From NCBI GenBank assembly GCA_002471865.1, contig DKQU01000082.1, positions 9,442-44,652 on the forward strand: DNA of 35,211 nucleotides. The letters are read 5' to 3'. This document shows positions 15,704 through 24,553 of this stretch, piece by piece. The stretch comes from Fidelibacterota bacterium UBA7300 (GTDB taxonomy: Bacteria > Fidelibacterota > Marinisomatia > Marinisomatales > UBA2128). The first letter of the stretch is position 1. Each line of letters opens with the position of its first letter. The notes beneath the pieces were generated by a model, which saw only the letters and a list, made by a program, of their open reading frames with translations, was not told the DNA's origin and did not search any database. The position numbers and the translations under genes were made by a program.

Positions 15704-16676
15704 GAGTTCTTACTTCTGGAATCAAATGACACGCAACCCACCTTCCATTATCTGTTTCTATAGGCTTTGGATAGTTGGTTGCACATTCTGAAGCTGTTTC
15801 GCCTGCAGCATCTTTCGCCAGTGAACATCTGGGATGAAAGTGACATCCGGAGGGTAGATCGGCAGGATTCGCCACTTCTCCCAACGTGACCCCTTCCCCT
15901 CTAGCGGATGCCATGAGCGCTTGCGTATATGGATGGAGCGGGTCATCTGCGACTTTCTCTGTCTCACCTAACTCCACAATTTTACCGGCGTACATGACAG
16001 CAATTCGGTGTGCAATTTGTCGGACTACGGCGAGATCGTGCGAGATGAATAGATAAGCCAACTGTTTCTCCCGCTGTAGCTTTGTGAGAAGATTCAATAT
16101 TTGCGCTTGGACGGAAACATCGAGAGCGGATACTATCTCATCACAAATGATAAGCCTCGGCTCTACAGCGAGGGCCCTAGCAATACCGATCCTCTGACGC
16201 TGTCCGCCGGAAAATTCGTGAGGATAGCGGTGAGCTTGCTCAGGCGACAATTCCACCATTTGAAGCAATTTTGCCGTCCTCCCGGCTACTTTCTCCGGAG
16301 GTACAATCTGATGCTGTCGCAACACTTCGCCAATAGCTTCACCGACGGTCATCCTCGGATTGAGTGAGCTGAATGGATCCTGAAAGATGAGCTGGACGTC
16401 TCGGGCGGTCTGAATTTTCTCTGAAATAGGTTCTCTGTCGAATAACACTTCGCCTCCGGTGGCAGACTGCAGCTTCACTACTGTTCTTCCGAGCGTTGTT
16501 TTTCCGCAGCCGGATTCTCCGACCAGTCCAAGCGTCTCACCGGGATGAATGTCTAGCGATACGCCATCCACGGCTCTCACTTCACCCACTTTACGGCGGA
16601 GAAGTCCACGCTCGATGGAAAAGTGAACTGAAAGGGAATCTATCTGGAGGAGTGGTGAATCAGACGATATGGTCAT
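15696..16676 (-). CDS. Oligopeptide/dipeptide ABC transporter ATP-binding protein (OppF/DppF type)
   Basis: An ATPase of peptide importers, 326 aa. Walker A is GESGCGKTT near residue 54, the signature FSGGQRQRIGIARAL near 155, Walker B LIICDEIVSALD near 178, and the switch His in FISHDLAVV. It ends with the oligopeptide-specific C-terminal motif containing CHFHPRCSLA and a later Cys, which marks the OppF/DppF class. The permeases, substrate-binding protein and OppD partner are not in the window, so it is an orphan here and must pair with subunits elsewhere. ATG overlaps the rmlA stop (ATGA). Confidence 0.92.
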   Translation of the reverse strand: MTISSDSPLLQIDSLSVHFSIERGLLRRKVGEVRAVDGVSLDIHPGETLGLVGESGCGKTTLGRTVVKLQSATGGEVLFDREPISEKIQTARDVQLIFQDPFSSLNPRMTVGEAIGEVLRQHQIVPPEKVAGRTAKLLQMVELSPEQAHRYPHEFSGGQRQRIGIARALAVEPRLIICDEIVSALDVSVQAQILNLLTKLQREKQLAYLFISHDLAVVRQIAHRIAVMYAGKIVELGETEKVADDPLHPYTQALMASARGEGVTLGEVANPADLPSGCHFHPRCSLAKDAAGETASECATNYPKPIETDNGRWVACHLIPEVRTHV

Positions 16677-17734
16677 GAAATCTGAATTCGGCTCTGGTCG
16701 CCGATGAGAAGGCGATGACTTTTCGGCTTGGCGGAACCTCGTATCACTTCGGCATCGTACCCGATGAGTGACGATTCAATACGCGTTTGAACATCAATTA
16801 TGGACGTCCGTTCCATGAGAATGGAATATTCTAGCTCACTACCGATAATTCGACATCCGTCAGCAATGGCTGTGTGAGGTCCGATGTATGCATTTTCCAC
16901 TACCACATCTTTCCCAAGAATCGCCGGTCCGCGAATCGTACTGCCGATAACTTTCGATCCCTCTCCAATGGAAACTCGCCCGGTAACATTGGAATTCTCA
17001 ATGGTTCCATTCCGCTCTTCCTGCAAATTGTCGAGAACGAGTCGGTTCGCTTCCAATAAATCGGACGCCTTTCCGGTGTCTTTCCACCAGCCGGTGATTT
17101 CGGAAAAAGTTACGTTCCGACCGTTGTCGAGAAGGTACTGATGAGCGTCAGAAATTTCAAGTTCGCCCCGGGCGGACGGCTCGATATTGTTCACCGCCTC
17201 GAAAATGGAGCTGTCGTAGAGATAAATCCCGGTGACTGCAAAAGAACTTTTCGGCTCGGTTGGTTTCTCTTCCACTCCGATAATTTTATCACCTTCAATT
17301 TCGGGTACACCGAATCGTTCCGGATCAGACACTTTGCTCAATACGAGGTGACAATTGGAGCCGTTGGACTCGAACTCGTCGATAAATTTCCGGATACCAC
17401 CTACCAGGATGTTGTCGCCGAGATAAAATATGAAATTTTCATCACCTATGAACGGCTGAGCAATTTTAACGACGTGAGCCAATCCCAGCGGAGCTTCCTG
17501 GGGTATGTACGTAATTTTGAGCCCAAGATCACTTCCGCTTCCAAACTCACCCTCAATCTCGGTATCGCCTTGATTGACAATGATACCCGCTTCGGTAATA
17601 CCGGCTTCCGCCGCAAATTCCAGAGCATAAGAGAGCATAGTGCGATTTGCGATGGGAATCAGATGCTTATTCTTGGTGTGAGTAATGGGTCGAAGGCGGG
17701 TTCCGTGACCACCAGCGGTGATGAGTGCTTTCAA
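16673..17734 (-). CDS. Glucose-1-phosphate thymidylyltransferase, long form (RmlA-like)
   Basis: A nucleotidyltransferase making NDP-sugar from sugar-1-phosphate, probably dTDP-glucose; 353 aa. The signature GGHGTRLRPIT is at residues 8-18, with FYLGDNI near 103-109 and VEEKP near 156 for nucleotide, metal and sugar binding. The last 100 residues form a left-handed beta-helix hexapeptide domain, as in long-form RmlA and archaeal dual-function sugar synthases; UTP or GlcNAc-1-P use is therefore possible. The start codon is TTG at 17734, one base after the RNase H stop; no ATG lies near. It could supply sugars to the DegT aminotransferase and surface polysaccharide genes. Confidence 0.88.
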   Translation of the reverse strand: MKALITAGGHGTRLRPITHTKNKHLIPIANRTMLSYALEFAAEAGITEAGIIVNQGDTEIEGEFGSGSDLGLKITYIPQEAPLGLAHVVKIAQPFIGDENFIFYLGDNILVGGIRKFIDEFESNGSNCHLVLSKVSDPERFGVPEIEGDKIIGVEEKPTEPKSSFAVTGIYLYDSSIFEAVNNIEPSARGELEISDAHQYLLDNGRNVTFSEITGWWKDTGKASDLLEANRLVLDNLQEERNGTIENSNVTGRVSIGEGSKVIGSTIRGPAILGKDVVVENAYIGPHTAIADGCRIIGSELEYSILMERTSIIDVQTRIESSLIGYDAEVIRGSAKPKSHRLLIGDQSRIQIS

Positions 17735-17735
17735 T

Positions 17736-18293
17736 CTACCGACCTTCGTCTAAACCTTGCTTGCTCAAAATGTCTGCCTTTTTATTTTGCTCTCTGCCAA
17801 CGTGCTTAACTTTCCAATCGTCATACTCAGCCAGCTGCTTAGTTACTGTATCATACAATTTCCGAATCCGTTCGTTCTTCACTTTGTACTCGAGATTGAT
17901 CTGCTTCACCATAAGCTCACTGTCACTGAAAACTTGAATCTGGCTTCCATTTAGCTCTTTCCCAATTTTTAACCCTTCAATGAGTGCACCGTATTCAGCT
18001 TCATTGTTCGTCGCTTTACCGATATTTTTGCTGAACGAAAAAAGCTCACCCTCCACATCACCGCCATCAAGATAAAAGATACCGCCAATTCCGGCTGTCT
18101 CAGCTTTCAGATCGGCTGCTCCGTCCACATAAAGAATTAAGCTAACTCCCGATTTCTGTAAGAATAACTTGTTGTACAGTGCATCCAGATCTTCGGTTGA
18201 CAATTCAGGATGACGTTCCAATACATCTGCTATTACTTCGGGTGAAAAGAGGTGATGCAGAAGTTCTATTTCTCGTTGATTTAATGTCTTCAT
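17736..18293 (-). CDS. RNase HI family protein with N-terminal helical extension
   Basis: Cleaves RNA in RNA-DNA hybrids. From the ATG at 18293 the protein is 185 aa. Catalytic acids are Asp57 (YVDGAAD), Glu98 (NNEAEY), Asp124 (FSDSEL) and Asp174 (KKADIL), and the handle-type HVGREQNKKAD is at 164-174. Residues 1-48 form a helical preceding domain with no RNase H motif. It is not the hybrid-binding domain of eukaryotic RNase H1, and its role is unknown. An upstream in-frame ATG at 18563 is rejected because the extra 90 residues would overlap the nuclease gene and have nonsense-like composition. The gene begins 28 bases after the nuclease stop without a clear ribosome binding site. Confidence 0.9.
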   Translation of the reverse strand: MKTLNQREIELLHHLFSPEVIADVLERHPELSTEDLDALYNKLFLQKSGVSLILYVDGAADLKAETAGIGGIFYLDGGDVEGELFSFSKNIGKATNNEAEYGALIEGLKIGKELNGSQIQVFSDSELMVKQINLEYKVKNERIRKLYDTVTKQLAEYDDWKVKHVGREQNKKADILSKQGLDEGR

Positions 18294-18321
18294 TATGGCG
18301 GAAAAGTTAGAGCCGAACAGT

Positions 18322-19131
18322 TCATTTGACAAACGGATTGTTGGTTCTTTTCGCAGGGCACTCTTCCCAGTAATAGCACCAGTTACAGAGGGGAGTCTGT
18401 ACTGATCGAAAAGGTCCGCCGTTCGCCACAGTTTTACGGATAGTGTCAATCTTCTGCTTCGTCTCATTCTCAAGCATTTCAAGCTGAGCGTCATCTCTTC
18501 TCGACTTAACTGTATCGCCAGTTCGGACAAAGTGCCACACCAGCTGGACATCCTCCACATCACTCTTGAGTTGCTTCAATCCGAGATGATAGAGTGCCAA
18601 TTGGCGATCCTTGTCGGCGGCAGCTTGCGACATACGCCTCTTAGACGTCTTGTAATCGTGAATCTCCCACTTACCGTCTCCATCATGTTGAAGTCTGTCA
18701 AGAACACCTTTGATGGAGTAATTCTCATCGCTACCCAAATTAAATTCGATCACCTCTTCCACTCCGACAACGGGCTCATTGAATGGATGATATCTCCGAT
18801 AGTACCATGAGAGACTTCTCTCCCCCAACGGACGATATTCATCCCGACGCATGTAGCGATTGACGAATACGATTTGATCGTGCCATTTTGATTCCCAAAT
18901 ATCGTTATAGAAATCTAAAACTGCATCAAATGTAGGTATGCTCCCTTTGAGCACTTCTCTGTACAGAAATTCCAACGCTTCGTGAACTCGTTTGCCAACA
19001 AACGCCTCGATGCTGTCTTGAGGTTTTTTGATCTCATCGAGATAATAGAAACGGAACTGAGATGGACATTTCTCGAAAGATGATAAACTTGAGTGAGAAA
19101 AAGGACGTGAAAATGTTAATTCAGATGTCAT
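18322..19131 (-). CDS. PD-(D/E)XK nuclease with Cys4 iron-sulfur motif (RecB/AddB/Cas4-like)
   Basis: A single-domain nuclease of 269 aa. RecB-family motifs are His50 (KRVHEAL), Asp145 (GVLDRL), Asp159-Tyr-Lys161 (HDYKTSK) and Gln177-x3-Tyr181 (DRQLALY). Cys22 near the N terminus plus Cys249, Cys252 and Cys258 (CNWCYYWEEC) match the split 4Fe-4S arrangement of Cas4 and AddB. There is no helicase domain and no CRISPR array or cas gene nearby. It lies next to RNase HI, so a DNA repair or R-loop related role is plausible but inferred. ATG at 19131 shares one base with the upstream stop (TAATG). Confidence 0.9.
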   Translation of the reverse strand: MTSELTFSRPFSHSSLSSFEKCPSQFRFYYLDEIKKPQDSIEAFVGKRVHEALEFLYREVLKGSIPTFDAVLDFYNDIWESKWHDQIVFVNRYMRRDEYRPLGERSLSWYYRRYHPFNEPVVGVEEVIEFNLGSDENYSIKGVLDRLQHDGDGKWEIHDYKTSKRRMSQAAADKDRQLALYHLGLKQLKSDVEDVQLVWHFVRTGDTVKSRRDDAQLEMLENETKQKIDTIRKTVANGGPFRSVQTPLCNWCYYWEECPAKRTNNPFVK

Positions 19132-20375
19132 TAGTCACTTCCATATGGAAAATAAGGCTCTCCGAGCTCGTAATCGCCAAAACCGTTCCGATCAATAAAC
19201 AAAAATGATCTGCTAATCTTGTAATAGTGCCAACGCTGATATGCGCGTCCATCAATTCCATGAGGCGTATACTGAATATCATCAGGCATACCGAATAAAA
19301 CGTAAATCATTCCCATAGACGACTTCCATCCATCTTGAAAAGAACCAAACTTTTCATTAGCTAGTTCAATCCGCATATAATACTCATTCATCAGTTCATT
19401 TTTGGAAGTGCCGGGAGAAGGATCTTTACTGTCCCAAAATTCACGAAACAACCTTTCCTTCTCCTCACTTTTTGCTTTAATCATCTTACGATACGTTTTG
19501 CTGGAAGCGATATATCTAATTTGTTCGATAGCCGCATCGAGATCCTCAACATGAGATGAAAGACCTCTCCATTTTACTTCGACCAACAGTTCACTTTCTG
19601 ATTTGTTACCGTCTTGACTTAGAACTGCCTCTATCTTGAACCGTTTATTAGAAACGTGTTCTGCCGGTAAATACATCACACCAGAAATAAACGTACCATC
19701 GCTGACACCCTTTACCAACTCTTCAGCAAGCATATCACCATCTGGAGTTACCGATTTAATTGTAATGGTATAATCGCCTGGATTGAGTCGAGCAATATAG
19801 AAGATGTTCAGGGTGGAATCTTTCCCACTTATTTTCGGCGGAATGATTGGGACTCCCTGTGGAAATTTATCATGAACAAGCTTCTGATTAATAAGCAAAA
19901 GATCACTTAGCACAACTTTACCTTTAAATCTGTCCAGTTTGAGTTCTACACTCTTTTTGCCCGTTTTGTGAGTATCAAGATCTGTCACCTCAATTTTACA
20001 GTTGTATTCACCGAGAGATAAAACGAAAGATCGAATTTCTAGATCAAGCGGTTTCCTGGCGATAGTTTCGTCATACTTGTCTGTTTCAATCCGCCTTTTC
20101 CATCTCTTTTGAATCACCTGTTGTTCTTCATCATCATAGATGATCACTGCTGTCTCAAACTCTGCGACGAAAATCGAACCTTGCTTAAGGAACTGAATAG
20201 AAGCGTAAGGGATTTTGATAAGAACATCTAATCTGACTGAATCTGCTGAAGCTTCGGGATAAACCGGAGTAGAGACGTCAAACTGAGGTACACCTAAGTC
20301 ACTCCCTCTCTTCCTTTTTTGCGGGAATATGACAGAAATACCAATTAACAATATTAACGGTAATAGTCGTCTCAT
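19131..20375 (-). CDS. GWxTD-domain exported protein
   Basis: A protein of unknown function, 414 aa from the ATG at 20375. That start overlaps the upstream stop as ATGA and begins a signal peptide (MRRLLPLILLIGISVIF). An upstream in-frame ATG at 20429 is rejected because it would overlap the propeller gene by 58 bases and bury the signal peptide. Beta-strand-rich N-terminal region (40-270), then the GWxTD module with FWDSKDPSPGT near 313-323, GWKSS at 349-353 and FGMPDDI at 361-367. The canonical Thr-Asp of GWxTD is replaced by Ser-Ser here. Such proteins are common in Bacteroidota, Acidobacteriota and relatives, usually exported, and have no known activity. Paired with the propeller protein. 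Confidence 0.8.
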   Translation of the reverse strand: MRRLLPLILLIGISVIFPQKRKRGSDLGVPQFDVSTPVYPEASADSVRLDVLIKIPYASIQFLKQGSIFVAEFETAVIIYDDEEQQVIQKRWKRRIETDKYDETIARKPLDLEIRSFVLSLGEYNCKIEVTDLDTHKTGKKSVELKLDRFKGKVVLSDLLLINQKLVHDKFPQGVPIIPPKISGKDSTLNIFYIARLNPGDYTITIKSVTPDGDMLAEELVKGVSDGTFISGVMYLPAEHVSNKRFKIEAVLSQDGNKSESELLVEVKWRGLSSHVEDLDAAIEQIRYIASSKTYRKMIKAKSEEKERLFREFWDSKDPSPGTSKNELMNEYYMRIELANEKFGSFQDGWKSSMGMIYVLFGMPDDIQYTPHGIDGRAYQRWHYYKISRSFLFIDRNGFGDYELGEPYFPYGSD

Positions 20376-22039
20376 TCGAAATACCTTTTCCAATCGAACA
20401 GTGAAAGACCGGATGGAGTTCCGAACCAAATATAATCTTCACTAGAAGTGAGAGCGTACACTTTATTGCTTGGCAGTCCATCTTTCTTTGAAATGTGTGT
20501 TAACTCAAAATTTTCAAGGTTGACTAGATAAACTCCACCTAAGAAAGCTGCCCAGAGATAATGAAGGCCACTTTCAGGACTCGCAGTAACTTCCAAGTCC
20601 ATGAACTGATGGCCGACAAGTCTTCCGGCACCTTTCAATCTTGTCCAACTGTCTAAGCTGTGGTTGTAAATGAGGATTCCATACTCATCGCCGAAATATA
20701 CGTCATCACCGTAAGATGAAATGGCTATCTTTCGCGAATGCAGCTCCACAAGATTAAAATATTCATCATTTGAATTAGGTAAGTCACTAAACGTCTCCAA
20801 TTCATTTCTGGACGATGTCCACTTCCAGAGATTATTCACTCCCCAAGAAATCCAAAGTGATTTTCCGTCGAAATGAAGTTCATGAATCTGAGATCCTCTT
20901 ACAGCATCGCCGATCTCCCACGAACTTTTTCTACGAGTGGACGGATTCAATTTGACGATACCGTAAGATGATCCAGCGTAAACATAGTCGCCGTCAAATG
21001 CCAAGGAATAAACTGATCCTTCCAGTTGCGATCGGCTTTCATTGACCTCATACCATGAATTTTTCTTTTTATTGAAAATCTGAATATCAGAAGTTGTACC
21101 AAACCAAATCTCTTCATCGATGACAATAGACGAAAGAATCTGATCAGAACCAAACATGATTTCCTTCCCTTTTCGGAAAAGATCCCAGTAACCACGTTCG
21201 TAATCAAATCGGGTGATACCGGAACTGTTGGAATTAGAAGAATTGCCTCCCATCCAAAGATAGGAAGCATCGTGTAACAGAACTGTAGCGTTTGTTTGAG
21301 CCGGACCAAAGTACAAAGGCTCCAGTGTCAGCATTTGCGGATCGGCATAGAAAACCGGACCGCCAAATGTCCCGACCCAAATGTCTCCGAAGCGATCTTG
21401 AAAAACTGTAGATATTGTCACTTCTTCGAAGTTAGGACCGTTCAACTGATTACCGTGAAAAATCCATCCACCGGTTGCAGTGTATCCGTCGAAAACTTCC
21501 CTCCAGTCAGTGATGCCATCATTCACAGCACTCCCCCATGTGATTTCTTTATCAGGAAGAGTGGCGTAAGGAGAGATGAGAAAGCCGGATAGTCGGTCAA
21601 CCTTCATCACTTGACTGCGAGTGACACACCAGAGGTAATCAGAAGTAGAACCAATGCGTTGAATTTTCTCGCCGGGGCGCATTCTGAGAAGATCTGCTGA
21701 TGCGAGATGCCAGCGTGCTCCTCCATCAAGTGAATAATTCAATCCTTTAGAAGTAGATGCCCACAATACTTGAGTGTTAAAATCAAAGTGTACCGCTATG
21801 ATATTCTCCCCGGCGATACCTTGTGACTCTGTAATGGGATCATCCCAATAACGACCGAAAAGATGATATCTCATGATGCCGCCATTGGTTCCGAAATAGA
21901 TATACTCGTTCCCTTCAGTAATGGAGTTAGTGAGCTGGACATTCTTGAAAGTGACCCAATCCCACGGTTCGTAATCCACTCCTGACTGAGCAAAAATTGA
22001 CGTTAATGAAATAACTACAAAAAAGAGACATTTAAGCAA
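20372..22039 (-). CDS. Exported two-component-regulator-type beta-propeller protein
   Basis: A 555 aa protein of unknown function. The signal peptide (residues 1-18, ending SIFAQ) is followed by many propeller-type repeats with patterns such as IYFGTNGGIMRYH, LWASTSKGLNYS, DIWVGTFGG, IWFGTTSDIQIFN, VYAGSSYGIVKLN and IWFGTPSGLSLFD. These resemble the Reg_prop blades of hybrid two-component sensors, but no transmembrane helix, Y_Y_Y domain or kinase follows. It may therefore be a free periplasmic or surface propeller. The start is TTG at 22039, 4 bases after the sugar kinase stop. It is translationally coupled to the GWxTD gene, which suggests the two products act together. Confidence 0.8.
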   Translation of the reverse strand: MLKCLFFVVISLTSIFAQSGVDYEPWDWVTFKNVQLTNSITEGNEYIYFGTNGGIMRYHLFGRYWDDPITESQGIAGENIIAVHFDFNTQVLWASTSKGLNYSLDGGARWHLASADLLRMRPGEKIQRIGSTSDYLWCVTRSQVMKVDRLSGFLISPYATLPDKEITWGSAVNDGITDWREVFDGYTATGGWIFHGNQLNGPNFEEVTISTVFQDRFGDIWVGTFGGPVFYADPQMLTLEPLYFGPAQTNATVLLHDASYLWMGGNSSNSNSSGITRFDYERGYWDLFRKGKEIMFGSDQILSSIVIDEEIWFGTTSDIQIFNKKKNSWYEVNESRSQLEGSVYSLAFDGDYVYAGSSYGIVKLNPSTRRKSSWEIGDAVRGSQIHELHFDGKSLWISWGVNNLWKWTSSRNELETFSDLPNSNDEYFNLVELHSRKIAISSYGDDVYFGDEYGILIYNHSLDSWTRLKGAGRLVGHQFMDLEVTASPESGLHYLWAAFLGGVYLVNLENFELTHISKKDGLPSNKVYALTSSEDYIWFGTPSGLSLFDWKRYFE

Positions 22040-22043
22040 CGTC

Positions 22044-23027
22044 TTATGAATTGTGATGATTAATAATTTCGTGGAGTTTTCCTTTCGTTACAGGAACTAC
22101 CCCGACTTCTTCGCAGACAGTTCCAGCTGCATAGTTAGCCAGTTCTGCTGCTTCCTTGAAATCGCCCCCACTTAAATACGTTAGTGCAAAGGTTGCGATA
22201 ACAGTATCTCCGGCCCCTGAAACATCATGTACACTTCTTGCCCGAGTTGGAATTCGGTGGAGTCCATTAGAATCGAAAAGTGAAATACCGTACTCTCCTC
22301 TAGTGATCATTAGACAATCGCACTTCAATTGATCAAAAAGTTTCGAACCAACTGCATTTATGTTATCGTCGGAAATTTCTAAGACACCAGCTGCCTCAGC
22401 AGCTTCCGAAGAATTCGGTTTTACTAAAGTTACACCGGTATAATCGAAGAAATGTTCCCTCTTTGGATCAACAAAAACAGGAATGTCTTTCGAAGAAAAT
22501 ATTTCTATAAAAGATGCAATTAAATCACTGTGGAAAAATCCTTTATCATAGTCCTCAAGAATTACGCCATCAAACTGTCCTATCTCTTTCTTTAATTGAT
22601 CGAGTAGAGTCAAACGATTTTCTATTTTTATTTCTGAATGATTCTCCCAATCTGCTCGGACAACCTGTTGTCCTCCGGCGATGATACGAGTTTTTACTGT
22701 GGTAGAATGAGAAGAATCTGTCTGGCAGAGAGTTGTGTTGATTCCTTTCGCCTTCAAAAGCTCCATCAAGGTATTACCGTCTCGATCGTCGCCTATCGCC
22801 CCTGCAAGAGAGACTTTAGCACCAAGAGACTTTAGATTTGATGCAACATTCGCCGCACCGCCAGGATTGCTGCTCGATTCATGGATATCTACTATTGGAA
22901 CAGGCGCTTCAGGTGACATTCGTTTTACATCACCCCAGAGATAGTTGTCCAGCATTATATCACCCACGACCAAAATATTTTTCTGGTCGAACTGCTTTTC
23001 TATTTCAAGATAACGGTTAATTTTCAT
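22044..23027 (-). CDS. PfkB-family sugar kinase, D-glycero-beta-D-manno-heptose-7-phosphate kinase-like (RfaE/HldE domain I)
   Basis: A 327 aa kinase. The N-terminal part matches HldE kinase domains (GDIMLDNYLWGDVKRMSPEAP near 22-42), with NPGGAANVA at 54-62, DPKREHF for the substrate near 187, and the anion-hole/catalytic DVSGAGDT at 268-275 with Asp274. It lacks the HldE C-terminal nucleotidyltransferase domain, so ADP-heptose synthesis would need a separate HldC; the only nucleotidyltransferase in the cluster is RmlA-like. The start overlaps the gpmI end by 11 bases. A role in LPS-core heptose synthesis is likely but not proven. Confidence 0.88.
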   Translation of the reverse strand: MKINRYLEIEKQFDQKNILVVGDIMLDNYLWGDVKRMSPEAPVPIVDIHESSSNPGGAANVASNLKSLGAKVSLAGAIGDDRDGNTLMELLKAKGINTTLCQTDSSHSTTVKTRIIAGGQQVVRADWENHSEIKIENRLTLLDQLKKEIGQFDGVILEDYDKGFFHSDLIASFIEIFSSKDIPVFVDPKREHFFDYTGVTLVKPNSSEAAEAAGVLEISDDNINAVGSKLFDQLKCDCLMITRGEYGISLFDSNGLHRIPTRARSVHDVSGAGDTVIATFALTYLSGGDFKEAAELANYAAGTVCEEVGVVPVTKGKLHEIINHHNS

Positions 23028-24549
23028 CGCGAATCACTAAAGAATGTCCAGTCATTTCTTCAGGTATGGTCATTTCTAACAGATCAAGAATAGTTGGCGC
23101 AACATCTGCCAATCCTCCTCTCTTCCGTAATTTAACCCTCATCTCCTGATTGACCACATAAAATGGTACCGGATTCAGCGTATGTGCAGTATGAATCTCA
23201 CCTGTAAGCTCATCTACCATCATCTCAAGATTCCCGTGATCAGCTGTTATAAAAACAGTTCCACCTTTTTCCAGCACAGCTTGTGAGATTTTCTCGACCG
23301 CTTCATCCACTATTTCCATGGCACGAATAGCAGCATCCACATCGCCGGTATGACCAACCATGTCGGGATTGGCGAAGTTTAGGATAAGAGAATCGTAGCC
23401 ACCGGATTGAACGGCCTTTAGGGCATTATCCCGCACTTCCGGTGCACTCATTTCGGGTTGAAGATCATAAGTTGCCACTTTGGGAGAAGGGATCAGAATT
23501 CTGTCTTCACCGGGAAAAGGTTTTTCCTCGCCGCCGTTGAAGAAATATGTTACGTGAGCGTATTTCTCCGTTTCAGCCAATCGCAGTTGGCTTAATCCGG
23601 CTTTGGATAAAACTGACGGCAGAGTATTTGTTAACTCTACCCTTTCAAACAGGATTGGATACTCGAAAGATTTATCGTAAGAAGTCATGGTTGTACAATG
23701 CAACTTTGGAAGAGCTCTTTCAAATTCATCGAAATTATCGCTGCCAAAAGCTGATACAATTTCTCTCATCCTATCGGCTCGAAAATTGAAGAAAAGAAGG
23801 GAATCGCTTTCTGAAACAACCAATGGAGAAGTCCCTTCATCAGCTATCACAATAGGTTTGATGAACTCATCCGTTATACCAGCTGAGTAGGAAGCTTCCA
23901 CTGCTTTGATTGGGTCATCATACTTTTCACCAACTGCTTTAGTATAGCAATCATAGGCAATGTTAATTCTTTCCCATCTCTTGTCGCGATCCATGGCATA
24001 ATAACGACCTATAACCGAGGCGATTTTTCCACTGTTTGTCTCATCCATGAATTGTTTGATGTCACCGATGTAGCTCTTCCCGGAGTTAGGAGAAGTATCT
24101 CTGCCATCAGTAATAACATGGAGCAACACTTGTTTCACCCCTGCCTCTTTTGCAAGTACAAGTAGGGACTTCAGATGATTAATGTGACTGTGGACAGCTC
24201 CATCAGAAAGCAGACCGAATAGATGAAGGCGGGAGTTATTTTCCTTGGCGTAATTAAATGCGGATGTCAAGTTGGGAATAGTACCGATCGAATCGTTTGA
24301 CACAGCATCGTTTATCTGTACAAGATCGTGTCTGATAATGCGACCTGACCCGATTGTCATATGTCCGACCTCTGAATTTCCCATCACTCCATCAGGCAAT
24401 CCAACTGACCTACCGGAGGTCATCAATTCTGACATGGGATAGGTATCAGAAAGTTTATCTAAGAAAGACGTATTTGCCAGATAGGCAGCATTGTCTTTGG
24501 GATTATCTCGAAGACCGTAACCGTCTAAAATCAGTAACGCGAACTTCAT
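23017..24549 (-). CDS. gpmI: 2,3-bisphosphoglycerate-independent phosphoglycerate mutase
   Basis: A Mn-dependent glycolytic enzyme interconverting 3- and 2-phosphoglycerate. From the ATG at 24549 it is 510 aa, as usual. Asp9 in LILDGYG and catalytic Ser59 in VMGNSEVGH are the family's metal and phosphoserine sites. HVITDGRDT near 121, FNFRADRMR and the C-terminal FITADHGN also match. An in-frame ATG at 24606 would add 19 residues overlapping the ABC gene and is rejected. It lies 4 bases downstream of the ABC ATPase and overlaps the sugar kinase, so a core glycolytic enzyme is embedded in an otherwise mixed operon. Confidence 0.96.
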   Translation of the reverse strand: MKFALLILDGYGLRDNPKDNAAYLANTSFLDKLSDTYPMSELMTSGRSVGLPDGVMGNSEVGHMTIGSGRIIRHDLVQINDAVSNDSIGTIPNLTSAFNYAKENNSRLHLFGLLSDGAVHSHINHLKSLLVLAKEAGVKQVLLHVITDGRDTSPNSGKSYIGDIKQFMDETNSGKIASVIGRYYAMDRDKRWERINIAYDCYTKAVGEKYDDPIKAVEASYSAGITDEFIKPIVIADEGTSPLVVSESDSLLFFNFRADRMREIVSAFGSDNFDEFERALPKLHCTTMTSYDKSFEYPILFERVELTNTLPSVLSKAGLSQLRLAETEKYAHVTYFFNGGEEKPFPGEDRILIPSPKVATYDLQPEMSAPEVRDNALKAVQSGGYDSLILNFANPDMVGHTGDVDAAIRAMEIVDEAVEKISQAVLEKGGTVFITADHGNLEMMVDELTGEIHTAHTLNPVPFYVVNQEMRVKLRKRGGLADVAPTILDLLEMTIPEEMTGHSLVIRDEN

Positions 24550-24553
24550 TCTT

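Noticed and set aside
15362..15763. 133-codon plus-strand open frame
   Set aside because: Antisense to mtaB N-terminal region; no independent support.
17141..17809. 222-codon plus-strand open frame
   Set aside because: Fully antisense to the rmlA-like gene, whose motifs are unmistakable; the open frame follows from its codon pattern.
18322..19131. Cas4 gene of a CRISPR locus
   Set aside because: Cys4 PD-(D/E)XK architecture fits, but no repeats, cas1 or cas2 are present in the window.
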